From: Gentiana macrophylla | Taxonomy: Eukaryota; Streptophyta; Magnoliopsida; Gentianales; Gentianaceae | Direction: 5' to 3' | DNA length: 64,000 bases | NCBI GenBank assembly: GCA_026214975.1 | Contig: CM047805.1 | Coordinates: 108,681,845-108,745,844, forward strand | Shown here: piece by piece, positions 47,237 to 58,022 of the stretch | Layout of the letters: the number at the start of each line of letters is the position of its first letter | Position numbering within the stretch: the first letter of the stretch is position 1 | Notes under the pieces: model-generated | What the model was told of the DNA's origin: nothing | Databases searched by the model: none | Seen by the model: only the letters and a program-made list of their open reading frames with translations | Position numbers and translations under genes: made by a program

Positions 47237-48813
47237 CTACTCATCTCCATCGTAATCCTCATCTTCATCATAAGATGAGTCGAAATGAGCCGAAAAAGAT
47301 CCAAACATACTAGAAGTAAAGTCAGCCCCCACAGAGACCGAGTCGTACTAAAATCATAGTTGAACTGTTGTGGATCCATTGAAGTAGATGCTTGAAATGT
47401 AGCCACGAGTGCGCTTAGTTGTCATCGTCACCGAACCTTCCAATCCAAACGAGCCGAGACTCTGTCACACATCACATCTGCCACTGAAGTTACTCCTCCC
47501 ATGCCCGTGGATGCATCAAATGACCCTGTAAACATACCACCCTGTCCTACAGATGACGGCATATAGTCCTGGAATAAAACTGGTGGTGGAATAGGTGGAA
47601 TCCAATCTGGCATAGTTTATGGGTCAGGCTGACTCTGAGGGTAACGAGCAGAAATCTCTGCATATCACGGGATCTATATCACTGATGAAAGCCTTGTGGC
47701 CTCTTTGGCCAATCCTAAGATCTTCAGCCCACTTCCTATTTTGTTCACAAGCTAAGGCTATATTAGCATCGGTTCTAGCTCGAGCCTGAACCATATTTGA
47801 AACATAGCCTCAATCGGCTATTTCGGCTCAAGTGGGCTGCATGGTGGTGGGATTGCCTTGGAGCTCGAGATGTATGAATAGGAGATGGCGGTGGTGGTTG
47901 TTGTTGTCTTTGGCGATTTGGATTATTGTAATCGATTCTACCAAACAGTAAGGCGATCGTTTTTGACCGACAAGTGGAGCACAAGGTGACATAATCCTAT
48001 CTGAGGGTAGTTTTGGCACTTCATGAAGATCACACAAGGCGAGAAATAAGATTAGGGAACGCAGACGTCCTCCTCGAGTTTTATTCTTAACAAAATCACA
48101 TGCCTTGGTAAAAATTAGCTTCCTGCATTTATTGGAATGTCACGAACCATAGCCAGTGCTAAAACAACATCTTCACGACCATAAGCACATAGATGAGCCG
48201 AAGGATTAACATTATATCCTATAAATTGCTTGATAGCCCTAATGTCCCTTATACATCGTCCATAAGGAAACCTATTATCCTTCCAAACTGCTGTGGAATC
48301 AAAGGCAGCCTGAGCTTCATAAGATTTAGCCTGAAGTCTACCAGGTAGGTCTAAATTCCAAACAGTATGATAATCATCATCCTCAAGTATCTCAGGTAAA
48401 CCATAAATAGTATTTATCATGGTAGGATTGAAGGTGACATTAATCGTCCTAAGAGGGATACTTTCTAGTTCTTCAAGAGTAGCCATATCATAAGTAGACA
48501 AAACAGAATAAAACTCGGCTACCATTGTGACATTTAAGTTACTAGTGCGTTCCATTGCAATTTCCATCCACTCCCTATCTTGAAAGATTTTTTTCACTTC
48601 TTCTCCTAAACAGTCAAAATCAATACCACGTTCTAAAGTGACCCCGCACTTACTGAAAAATCCATCATAGGCATTCTTAGCTTCATCACTAGCGGTTTTT
48701 TCAAAAGAAATTGCTTCTTCGATTTCACTTAAAGGTCGCGGTTCATGAACCGGTACTACTACAGGGTTATCTGGTTTTCTTTTCTTAAAGGTTTTCCTAG
48801 ATGATGAGGCCAT
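47237..48813 (-). pseudogene. Accessory ORF 1 of element H
   Basis: Open from the ATG at 48813 to 48115 (232 codons). It has a basic start (SSSRKTFKKRKPDN, nuclear-signal-like), then DREWMEIAMERTSNLNVTMV, AEFYSVLSTYDMATLEELES and MINTIYGLPEILEDDD, matching the putative plant transposon protein domain (PF20167-like). After a frameshift at about 48118 a coding remnant continues (ACDFVKNKTRGGRLRSLILF, VPKLPSDRIMSPCAPLVG), then proline/glycine-rich pieces (47428-47613) and a very acidic end, DEDEDYDGDE, with a stop at 47237. The inferred parent protein was roughly 500 residues. A leader intron and a TATA box are suggested upstream. Confidence 0.6.
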
Positions 48814-48957
48814 CTACGATAATGGTATGACAAAATAACAACAACAACAAACACAAATAAGTACTTAGACCAAATTATAGAAAAAATTAAAATTAAAAAA
48901 AAACTAAAAGCTTGATAAAAATTGAAATGATTGATATATATATATATATATTGTTAC
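48814..48957 (-). other. Candidate leader intron before accessory ORF 1
   Basis: Minus strand: exon ...ACG|GTAACA (donor at 48957), a T/A-rich 144-base body with an (AT) run, and acceptor TTATCGTAG ending at 48814, directly before the ATG at 48813. Length, base bias and both borders fit a plant intron. There is no RNA evidence here. Confidence 0.4.
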
Positions 48958-49523
48958 CGTATAAAGCTAGAAAGAGTAGATAGTTGCCGGAATAGGTGGT
49001 GGTGCCGCCGAAATGTGTTGAGAAAAGAGAGGAGCTTTGCTTGAAAAAATCTATCCTTTTATGCAATGGTGATGCATTTATGTAGTGGAATGGAAGAGAA
49101 GATGATTAATTAAGTATTTTGAGATAGAAAAATTGGTGAAAAGTGATGAAATTTTTGAAGAGGGGAAAAGGGGTGGGGCGGCTTTTGTGTTGAAGAAATG
49201 AAGAAGATGAAGATGATGGAATTGTGATGTTCTTTTAGGTTATATAGCTAACGAATCGAACCGAACTCCTATCGACTCGAATCGTTAGTAATTACTCGAT
49301 TCTTTTTTTTTTGTGTGTAATAATTTAAGTTATAAAAATATTTTTATAAAAATCATAAAATTATTTTATGATAAAATAAATTATTACGACTTTTTTATAA
49401 AAGCTTTTTAAAGAAAATATTTTTGGTATGATAAATTTTTATCATATAAACCATATATGTGATATAAAAATAAGTTTATCATAATTTTTATGAAATCTTA
49501 AAATAAATAAAAAAAAATAAAAC
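48958..49523 (-). promoter_or_regulatory. Leader and candidate promoter of accessory ORF 1
   Basis: A TATA-like GCTATATAACC on the minus strand (49239-49249) is followed by an A/C-rich leader with CATCTTCATCTTCTTC pyrimidine repeats (about 49170-49215) down to the suggested intron donor. Upstream (49300-49523) the sequence is AT-rich and non-coding. Confidence 0.4.
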
Positions 49524-49718
49524 TTAATTTAATTCTACTCCCATCATCCTTAGATCTTCGAGATTTCTATAATAACGGTCCATCAACCTAATTCCTAGAA
49601 ATGATGCGTTTGAATTCTCTCTTTGTTGTCCATCGGGATTTTCGGATAACCACCTAGTCGTTCCCATCTTAATTACATTCAAACATTCATCCGGGATTTG
49701 GTTGTGATGTCTCCACAT
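49524..49718 (-). CDS. Small ORF of 64 codons in element H, unknown
   Basis: Starts MWRHHNQIPDECLNVIKMGT, with a non-repetitive composition, and ends MGVELN. It lies between integrase and accessory ORF 1 in the sense direction. I recognise no family. It could be an exon or remnant of a third accessory gene, or chance. Confidence 0.25.
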   Translation of the reverse strand: MWRHHNQIPDECLNVIKMGTTRWLSENPDGQQRENSNASFLGIRLMDRYYRNLEDLRMMGVELN

Positions 49719-50236
49719 TTTCCATTATGTTCACTTTTTCCAGATTCTACATCTCTTTAGAAATCTTGCCCTTCTCTTTTATAGCACTTCTCGATTTTCC
49801 ATTACAAAGATCTCTTTCTCTCGATTTAGCGTGACGCCTCCTTGTTCAAGTTAGAAACTAAGGCTTCTATTCTAAAGGCAACATCTTTATCTAAACCTAA
49901 TTTTAAAAGTAAAATAAAAACTTCTATTCTATCTATGAAAGGCATTCCAGGTTCTTTTACGTCTATCCGGTAAAAGAGCGAAACTACTTAAATTGCATAT
50001 TAAAAAGTGAATTAGAAAGATAGTACCCGTAATCGGCTGAGTTTAGAATTCCTGCTTCCTTAATCCGTTGGAGGGTCGTTAAGCAATAAAATTTCTTCTG
50101 TTTGGGGTATCCCTTCAGTTTCCACGAATAATTTTACCCTGTGGCCATTAGCTATGAAAGTTGTTTTTCCATCGATTAGTTCTACGACTCTGGACTTATA
50201 GACTTTAGTTACGTCGTATGGGCTGTCCATCTAGAT
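49719..50236 (-). other. Non-coding remnant after integrase of element H
   Basis: No credible frame. It probably includes the decayed end of integrase and spacer sequence. Confidence 0.4.
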
Positions 50237-51238
50237 TTAAGCTTTCGGAAACAACTTTAAACGTGAATTGTATAAAAGTACTCGATCACCTACATGGAAC
50301 TCACGATTATAGATTTTCTTATCATGGAAAGCTTTGTATGCGTTCCTTGTAGATTCGAGCATTTTCATAAGAATCGAGTCGAAACACTCAGTTTCATTAG
50401 CGAAGTAATCTATGATCACCAATGACTTTAGGATCAAAATTTAGGAATTTAATAGCCCATAAAGCTCGGTGTTCTAATTCAACAGGGAGATGACAAGATT
50501 TACCAAAAACTAATTTATAAGGAGAACATCCAATTGGTGTTTTAAAGGCTGTTCTATATGCCCATAATGCATCATCAAGTCTTTCTGTCCAGTTTCTACG
50601 ATTTGTTTCACTGTTTTCTCCACGATTCTTTTAATTTCTCTATTAGACACCTCTACCTGTCCATTAGTTTGCGGATGATAGGGTGTTCCTAGTTTATGAG
50701 TTACACCATATTTCTCAATTATCTTAGTAAATGGTCGGTTGCAAAAATGTGAACCCCTATCACTAATGATAGCCCTCGGAGTGCCATATCTTGTAAATAT
50801 ATTCTTTTTAAGGAACCTTAGCACAACCTTGGTATCATTAGTGGGAAGAGCTTCAGCTTCTACCCATTTCGAGACATAATCAACCATTACTAGAATAAAT
50901 CTTTTTCCAAATGATATAGGGAAAGGTCCCATGAAATCTATACCCCATACATCAAATAATTCACATTCTAAAATCGGTTGCATAGGCATTTCATCTTTTT
51001 TCGATATATTTCCCCATTTTTGACATGATTTACAAGATTTTACATATTTATACGCATCTTTATAAAGTGTAGGCCAATAAAAACCACATTGTAAAACTTT
51101 AAAAGCAGTTTTCCATCCTCCATGATGACCTCCTGCCTCACGATCATGGCAAAACGATAAAACACTTAAAATTTTATTATCAGGAATACATTTTCTGATT
51201 ATTCCATCAGAGCATCTTTGGAAAAGATCTGGTTTCTC
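50237..51238 (-). pseudogene. pol: Element H pol: integrase
   Basis: Remains of the zinc domain are read at 50995-51150 (CKSCQKWGN). The core is open at 50510-50989 with D in [11 protein letters not shown] in ISDRGSHF and E in [15 protein letters not shown], so all three catalytic positions are visible. A frame break near 50555 precedes the C-terminal part (50237-50437, REFHVGDRVLLYNSRLKLFP). It inserts the DNA copy into the genome. No chromodomain follows. Confidence 0.88.
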
Positions 51239-52985
51239 CTAATAGTAACACTTTAAGTCGTAAAAGAATTTCTTTTTCTGCTGCCAAGTCCAATGAGACG
51301 GGATGTAATTACAGGTTAAATAGTTAACGATATTCCCAAACCACGGTGAATTTTCTTTTAATGGTATTCTATCTTTTAATAATTGCATGGTTGAGGGAGT
51401 ATTGATCCTAAAAAGTTGTTCATCTAGAAATGAATCTCGTATTTCATTTCCTTTTCCTTCATCATTTTCCATTCTACTTAGATGATCTGCTACTACATTT
51501 TCACTTCCTTTTTTATCCTTGATTTCAATATCAAATTCTTGAAGTAACAGAATCCATCTAAGAAGACGAGGTTTAGCATCTTTCTTACTTAACAGATACT
51601 TCAAGGCTGAATGGTCTGTATAAACTATAACCTTAGATCCAACAATATACGATCGAAACTTATCTAAGGCAAAGATTACAGCCAACAGTTCTTTCTCTGT
51701 AGTTGAATAATTGAGTTGAGCTGCATTTAATGTGTGAGATACATAGTAAATTGCTTTGAGTACTTTGTTATATCTTTGACCTAAGACAGCTCCTACAGCT
51801 AAATCACTTGCATCACACATTATTTCAAATGGTAAATCCCAATTTGGTGCTACCATCAGTGCGAGAGTCAACTTCGCTTTTAGGTCTGAAAGGCTTCCAT
51901 ACATTTATCTTCAAAGTTAAAAGGTACTTCTTTTCAAGCAAATGACTTAGAGGCTTTGCTATTTTCGAAAAATCTGCAATAAATCTCCTATAAAATCCAG
52001 CATGTCCAAGAAATCCTCTCAAAGTTCTTAAATTGACTGGTAGAGGTAACTTTTCGATTACTTCGACTTTAGCTTTATCAACTTCGATACCTACTTCAGA
52101 GATTCTATGACCTAGAACAATTCCTTCTGATACCATTAAGTGACATTTTTCCCAGTTTAATACTAAATTGGTATCTTCACGTTGTAACACTCGCTCTAAA
52201 TGCGATAAGCATTCATCGAAAGAATCTCCATAAACACTAAAGTCATCCATAAAGATTTCTAAGAATTTCTCGACCATGTCAGAAAATATTGCCATCATAC
52301 ATCGCTGAAATGTAGCTGGTGCATTACATAAACCAAATGGCATTCGTTTATACGCAAAGTTCCATACGGACAAGTGTAGTTTTTCTCTATCTCCGCCGCA
52401 ATGAATATCTGTAAATATCCTGAATAGCCATCTAAGAAACAGTAATATTTATGTCCACTTAATCGTTCCAACATCTGTACGATGAATGGAAGTGGATGAT
52501 GATCTTTCTTAGTATGTTCATTCAGTTTTCTAAAATCAATACACATTCGATATCCTGTAATTTCCCTTGTCGGAATCCATTCATTTTTATCATTTTCTTT
52601 TACCGTGAAACCTCCTTTCTTTGGTACCACTTGAGTTGGACTCACCCATTCACTATCTGATATGGGAAATATTATCCCCATTTCTAATAGTTTAATGACC
52701 TCTTTCTTAACAATGGTTTGTAAATTTGGGTTGGCGGCGTTGTGGCTGAATACAAGGTTTAGCTCCTTCATTTAGAATGATCTTATGAACGCATAAATCT
52801 GGGGCTAATTCCTTGAATATACGCCTTCGTCCATCCAAATGCTTTCTTATGATTTCTTAACATTCTAAGTAATTGATCTTCCTGTTCGGTAGTTAAGGTT
52901 GATGAAAAATAATCGGCGGCCAGATTATCGGTTTCAAGAAAATCATATTTCGATTTGTAGGAAGTGGTTTCAATTCAGATTCCTT
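51239..52985 (-). pseudogene. pol: Element H pol: reverse transcriptase and RNase H
   Basis: Three overlapping frames show at least two frameshifts. 52295-52771: WVSPTQVVPKKGG, YRMCIDFRKLN, FLDGYSGYLQIFIA. 51825-52373: MPFGLCNAPATFQRCMMAIF, then the catalytic IFMDDFSVYG and FLGHAGFYRRFI. 51239-51904: RNase H with [35 protein letters not shown]. Upstream (52772-52985) is a decayed linker with TEQEDQLLRMLRNHKKAFGW. All main RT/RH motifs are present, but the frame is broken. Confidence 0.88.
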
Positions 52986-52994
52986 GGTGGGTCT

Positions 52995-55900
52995 TCATGA
53001 AGGTTTTAGAACTGGTCCTTCTAGTTCTAATTCCAAATACTTATGCCATGGATGTTTAGAAAACAGTCCCTTATCAAGATAAAGGATCACTTCTCTCATT
53101 TCAGTATCATTTTCATCTTCCTTATAGATAGATAATGCTAAACATTCCTCTAGCCTATCTTCATAATCTTGCAATTGGTCATCACAGAATGTAGATATCT
53201 CATCTATAAAAGAACATGATTCTGGTGATTTGTATGGATGATTCATAGCCTTGAAGATATTGAAGGAAACTTCATCTTCATTAACTCTTAGTATCAGTTC
53301 TCCTTTTTGAACATCAATTAATGTTCTTCCCGTAGCTAGAAATGGACGACCTAGAATAATTGGCGCTGAATATCCTTCTTCCATTTCCATTATTACAAAG
53401 TCCACTGGGAAGTAAAATTTGTCTACTTTAACCAATACGTCCTCGATGACTCCCTTAGGATGTTTAATCGATCTATCTGCCATTTGCAGAGTCATTTCAG
53501 TATTTGTAAGCTCTCCTATACCTAGTTTCTTATAATCCTCATACGACATGAGATTTATACTTGCTCCAAGATCACATAGCACTTTCTTAAACAGAAACCC
53601 TCCAATCTCACATGGAATGGTAAAACTACCAGGATCTTTTAGTTTAGGTGGTAACTTGTGTTGAAGTATTGCAGAGCATTCTTCATTAAGGCATATATTC
53701 TCATATTCTTCTAACCGTTTTTTGTTTGATAGGATATCTTTAAGAAACTTTCCATAGGTAGGCATGTTGATTAGGGCTTCGATAATGGGATATTGACATG
53801 AATATGACTTAAAAGTATCAAGGAAACGAGCATACTTCTTATCAGTTTTTATCTTTTTAATTTGATCATTTGGTGGGTAAGGTAAAGATTCCAAATCTAT
53901 AACCTTTGGTTCTGAAGTTAACTTCTCTTTTCCTTTTTCCTTAAATCTTTGATCATTACTTATCCGCCATGTTTCATTCTCATACGATCTTCCCTTTGAA
54001 ACATCTTCTGTATCGATTTTCCCTTTTTCAGTTATTGGCAAATCTTCCTTCTTTTCTTCAGTGTTGTTTTTTCTAAAATGTTCCTTAAATAAGGTTCTCA
54101 GTTCTTTATCCGCTGGATCTTTTAGAATCCTAGGGATTTTAACCCATTCCTCATTCTTACTTTCAGGTTTAACATTACTATTTTGACTTAAGAAATCTTC
54201 AATAATTTCTTCTTCTTCATCAGTAAATTCAAGTTCGTCCTTTTCCTTTATAAATTTACCATTTAAATCATTTTCTACTTCATTATTTCCTGAGTTTTCT
54301 GTTCCAGTGTTTCCACAGAGTTTTCTACTCCTCGTAATAACAGCATTTACCTCTCTCGGGTTTCTTTCGGTATTACTTGGTAATCCTCCTGGAGGTCTAC
54401 TGTTTTTACGTTCTCCTTCTCTACTCAAATGATCTTCCATATTCCTTATTGATGCTTCTATAGTTCTCATTCTGGTATCATGTCCACTCATGGATGTTTT
54501 TAACGTACTCATATCCTTAGTGACTGTACCTATAGAAGTTATCATAGTTTCTACATTCTTAGCTTGAGTAGATACTACACCCATCATATTTTCCATTAAT
54601 TTCTCCCATTTATCAATTCCTTCAGGTTGAGTTGAACTTTGGGTGACTGGTATACTTTGAGTAGTATGTTGTGGATACGATCTAGGTAATGATTGCAGAT
54701 TCTGATTCGCGGTATCTCCTTGATAAACTTGATTACTATATGAATTCTTATATTGAACATGATATGGTGGTTGTCCTTGCTTACTAGGGTTTTCAGACCA
54801 ACGATAAGTAGGGTGATCTCTTCTAATAGCATTAAACGTGTTTGAATACGCGTTGTTCAAATTCTTATGCTGTTGTAAAAAACTCACCTCCTCCCTTGAA
54901 TATCCTGTTGGTTCTTCAACTCCTAATGGCATATTATCCTGATTTGAGTATTCAGTGGGTATACTATTTTCTGAACTTAGATTTTTGTTTGATTGTAGGC
55001 CATCAAATTTCCTACTTAAATTCTCCAAGTGTGCTAAAACTTCCGTATTATATGTACATTCTCCTGCAAATGCTACTTTTCTTGTGCTAGAACCGGTTTC
55101 CCACATTCTGTTATTTTTGGAAATCTTTTCTATAGCATCGTAAACTAATTGGGCTTCACTCATCATTAAAGAACCACCACATGCATGATCTACATCCGCA
55201 CGTGAGTCTTTCCTTAGTTTACGACAGAAAAGTTGGATTTGCATATCTAAGGAATAACCATGATCGGGACAAGCTCTTAATAGCTTCTTAAATCTTTCCC
55301 AAGCATTCCCGAGTGTTTCTTCAGATCCTTGTCTAAAATTAGCAATTTCAACTTTTAATTCCAAATTTCTACCAGGAGTAAAATACTGCTTTAAGAACTC
55401 GGTTTGAATCTCCTCCCAACTTGTCAACGAATGATGTGGGAGTGACATAAACCAATCTCGTGCTCTTCCTTTTAAAGAAAAAGGAAACATAGACATCCTC
55501 GTTAATTCACGATGAGCACCCTGAGTTTTGGCTGTATTACACAATTCTTTGAAAAGATAGAGATGATGATGCGGATCTTCATCATCTTCTCCTAGAAATT
55601 GGGCTCTCGTGTCAATTAAGCCAAAAAGATGAGATTTTATTTCGAAATTTTTCGCTCCTTCATTAGGTAAAAGAATAGGATTATTAGTCTGATTTCTCCT
55701 TACGGTTTGATCACAGATAGGTCTCGGGTTTGGTAGGTTAGGATTATTATGATTATTCTGGTTCCGATTCTGATTATTTCTATTATTAGGATTCTGGTTA
55801 TTTTGGTTATTAGGGTGTTGTCCATGCCCTTGAGCATGTTCTAGCCCTTGTTCAGGTGTTTCATCACTGGTTTCGGCCATTCTCGTTTCTCGATTTGATG

Positions 55901-56021
55901 ATGATTCGTCAGGATTTCCCTTACTAGTATGACCACGGTTACTCTCTACTCTTAACTGCCTTTCGTAAGTATTTATGTCAGGCTTATAAGGAGTGAGTGG
56001 GGCCTTACCGCTTCTGGTCAT
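52995..56021 (-). CDS. gag-pro: Element H gag-protease polyprotein, 1008 codons, intact
   Basis: The longest open frame of the window. The start MTRSGKAPLTPYKPD lies about 180 bases after the primer site. Order: an N/Q/P-rich low-complexity stretch (about residues 65-105, repeated NNQN), a retrotransposon gag core (GRARDWFMSLPHHSLTSWEE and FRQGSEETLGNAWERFKKLL), a variable N/Q/S-rich centre with a coiled-coil type segment, basic and acidic tracts, then an aspartic protease (LCDLGASINLM with D at residue 817; APIILGRPFLATG about 70 residues on). No CCHC zinc knuckle is seen. It builds the particle and cleaves the polyprotein. Its stop lies before RT, and whether RT was read through cannot be told because the linker is decayed. 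Confidence 0.9.
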   Translation of the reverse strand: MTRSGKAPLTPYKPDINTYERQLRVESNRGHTSKGNPDESSSNRETRMAETSDETPEQGLEHAQGHGQHPNNQNNQNPNNRNNQNRNQNNHNNPNLPNPRPICDQTVRRNQTNNPILLPNEGAKNFEIKSHLFGLIDTRAQFLGEDDEDPHHHLYLFKELCNTAKTQGAHRELTRMSMFPFSLKGRARDWFMSLPHHSLTSWEEIQTEFLKQYFTPGRNLELKVEIANFRQGSEETLGNAWERFKKLLRACPDHGYSLDMQIQLFCRKLRKDSRADVDHACGGSLMMSEAQLVYDAIEKISKNNRMWETGSSTRKVAFAGECTYNTEVLAHLENLSRKFDGLQSNKNLSSENSIPTEYSNQDNMPLGVEEPTGYSREEVSFLQQHKNLNNAYSNTFNAIRRDHPTYRWSENPSKQGQPPYHVQYKNSYSNQVYQGDTANQNLQSLPRSYPQHTTQSIPVTQSSTQPEGIDKWEKLMENMMGVVSTQAKNVETMITSIGTVTKDMSTLKTSMSGHDTRMRTIEASIRNMEDHLSREGERKNSRPPGGLPSNTERNPREVNAVITRSRKLCGNTGTENSGNNEVENDLNGKFIKEKDELEFTDEEEEIIEDFLSQNSNVKPESKNEEWVKIPRILKDPADKELRTLFKEHFRKNNTEEKKEDLPITEKGKIDTEDVSKGRSYENETWRISNDQRFKEKGKEKLTSEPKVIDLESLPYPPNDQIKKIKTDKKYARFLDTFKSYSCQYPIIEALINMPTYGKFLKDILSNKKRLEEYENICLNEECSAILQHKLPPKLKDPGSFTIPCEIGGFLFKKVLCDLGASINLMSYEDYKKLGIGELTNTEMTLQMADRSIKHPKGVIEDVLVKVDKFYFPVDFVIMEMEEGYSAPIILGRPFLATGRTLIDVQKGELILRVNEDEVSFNIFKAMNHPYKSPESCSFIDEISTFCDDQLQDYEDRLEECLALSIYKEDENDTEMREVILYLDKGLFSKHPWHKYLELELEGPVLKPS

Positions 56022-56228
56022 GAACTATCGAAAAAATAGAAAATAACTCGAAAAAAATAGAAGTAAAAAGATTGGTGACTTACCTACAAGGTAAGTACCA
56101 ACGAAAAATAAAAAAGAAATGTGACAAGAAGAGTGTTGACTTATCCTCGAGAATTTTGAGCTAATACAAGTAGAAACTATTCGAACACAATGAATTAGCG
56201 TCGTTCCCCGGCAACGGCGCCAAAAAGC
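56022..56228 (-). other. Leader and primer binding site of element H
   Basis: The PBS on the minus strand is TGGCGCCGTTGCCGGGGA (56205-56222), six bases after the 5' LTR end. This is the Athila/Tat-type primer sequence. The leader to the gag ATG has no other feature. Confidence 0.9.
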
Positions 56229-58022
56229 TGACGTGGCCTTTTCTAGTGCTATTCCAGTCCTTAACCGACAGTGTATCGGGTCAAACTGTAGTGCTAGTAT
56301 GGTGAGTCAGGTGTCGAATCCTCAGGGAAACGTGTGGTAATTCAGAGTGTGGCTAAACACCAAGAAGCTGTTATTAACTCGATCTAAGTCGCAGTTTTTC
56401 CTTTTCTCTTTTTTAGTAACTGTAAAACAGTAAATAAAATTAAAACAGTAAATAAATACATAAAACTAAAACAGATATATATACATACATAAATATATAT
56501 ATAAATATATAGGAATACATATATATATATAGATATAAATATATATAGGTACCAATACAATATATAGGATATAAATACTAGTAATATTATTAGAAACTAG
56601 CCAATAATATGTCACTGAATCAGTATCTCTTTTTAGTAGAAATAGATGTGCTTGATCTTTCCTTATTTTAAGGTGAATCAATTATATATGAACCGGTGTA
56701 CTCCTAAGCTAGACAACTCCTCCTCACACGAGCGTATGAAATTGTCATATGTCAAATTGTCATCAGTTCAATCTCCACAACTGCCCCATGCTAATCTCAG
56801 TTAGTCTGAACAGGTATCGAGTACAAATCTACCCTGGATAAAAGAGGTTATTCCGTTTGTCAGACGGCCGATGTTATTCAAAAGGCTCCGGTTGTCAGGC
56901 GGATCGATTTAACTTTCCGGTGTTAGTTTCAATTGAACCGTTGATTTTAACATTATTACGATCTTGAGCACAAATTTAATAAGATTCATCTTTTCCAAGA
57001 CAAATCTGCCCCCGGGTAGGAAATAGGATTCCGTTGTCACGTTTTCACTCGGCCATTTTTACCCTCCGGTTTTTCTATCCTTTATCTCATATCCTAACTT
57101 CTCTGGTCAGTTCATCGTTAGGTTATATGTTGCGATTCATCTTGGTTAATTACGTCAATCCGAATATTATCAATACGTTGCAAAATAGAAAAAGATTCAT
57201 TATAATCGATTTTAATTCAATTTTAAAATAGTCATCATCTATTTCCCTAAAAAGATAAACTAATTCAATTTCATATCTTGGCTAGATATAGAGTTAGCCT
57301 AATATCATTATAACTAATATATAGATACTAATATAATAAACAAACATATATACATTAAAAAGTTACCATATTACAATTGAAGCGTCAGAGCCGTATTCTC
57401 CGGAAATAACAAATCCTTTAGCAACAACGAGCCTTGATAATCCTTCTAAGTATCACAACGACACTTATACTACATTATTATTTCGGCAGAGTGCCGTTTA
57501 CGGTATTTACAGAACTAGAAACTAGATTAAGATAATATATATATATATAGAAGTGATATATATATATATTGGTACAACTCCAAACATATGCAAATGAGGA
57601 GTATTTATAGAGTGAAACACAAGGTCGGGCGCGCCGGGCACAAGATCGACGCGGGCGGTGCTACATGTGGAGATTCTCTCCCGGCGGTCCCCCACGTCTT
57701 TGGTGGCGAGAGATATTCGGCTCGGGCCGGGTTTTTTCGGTTCGGGCCGGATCTTGAAAAATATCTTTCTTCGGTTTCTTACTGTTTCGGTTTTAATTCT
57801 TCAGTTTTCCATCACACGTACCCTGAAACAGTCAAAAACACGAGCCACAGTAATTTTGACCACAAAAACTTTAAGTTTTACTAAAATTATAACGATAATA
57901 TCTATTTATAACGATTTCGATTTTTATGTGTTTTTAGATATATTTTTATAAAATTTATACGATATTATCGTAAATACGATATAAAAAATCATATAATATG
58001 GTTATATTTTTATCATACATCA
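56229..58022 (-). repeat. 5' LTR of element H
   Basis: 1794 bp, the same ends as the 3' LTR. TATA on the minus strand at 57602-57609. Compared with the 3' LTR it has clustered small indels, and the GC-rich promoter motif is altered (57625-57672). The 71-codon frame at 56466-56681 is an AT-repeat artefact. Confidence 0.9.

Larger units (their letters stand above)
42516..58022 (-). mobile_element. Element H: Athila-like Ty3/Gypsy retrotransposon inside G
   Basis: LTRs 42516-44312 and 56229-58022 run TGACGTGGCC to CATACATCA on +. Flanks are GCTGG (42511-42515) and ACTGG (58023-58027), a 5-bp target duplication with one later change. The minus-strand order is primer site TGGCGCCGTTGCCGGGG, gag-protease, RT-RNase H, integrase, two accessory ORFs, polypurine tract. 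The primer site, lack of chromodomain and extra ORFs after integrase fit the Athila group. The gag-protease frame is open; pol is broken. Confidence 0.9.
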
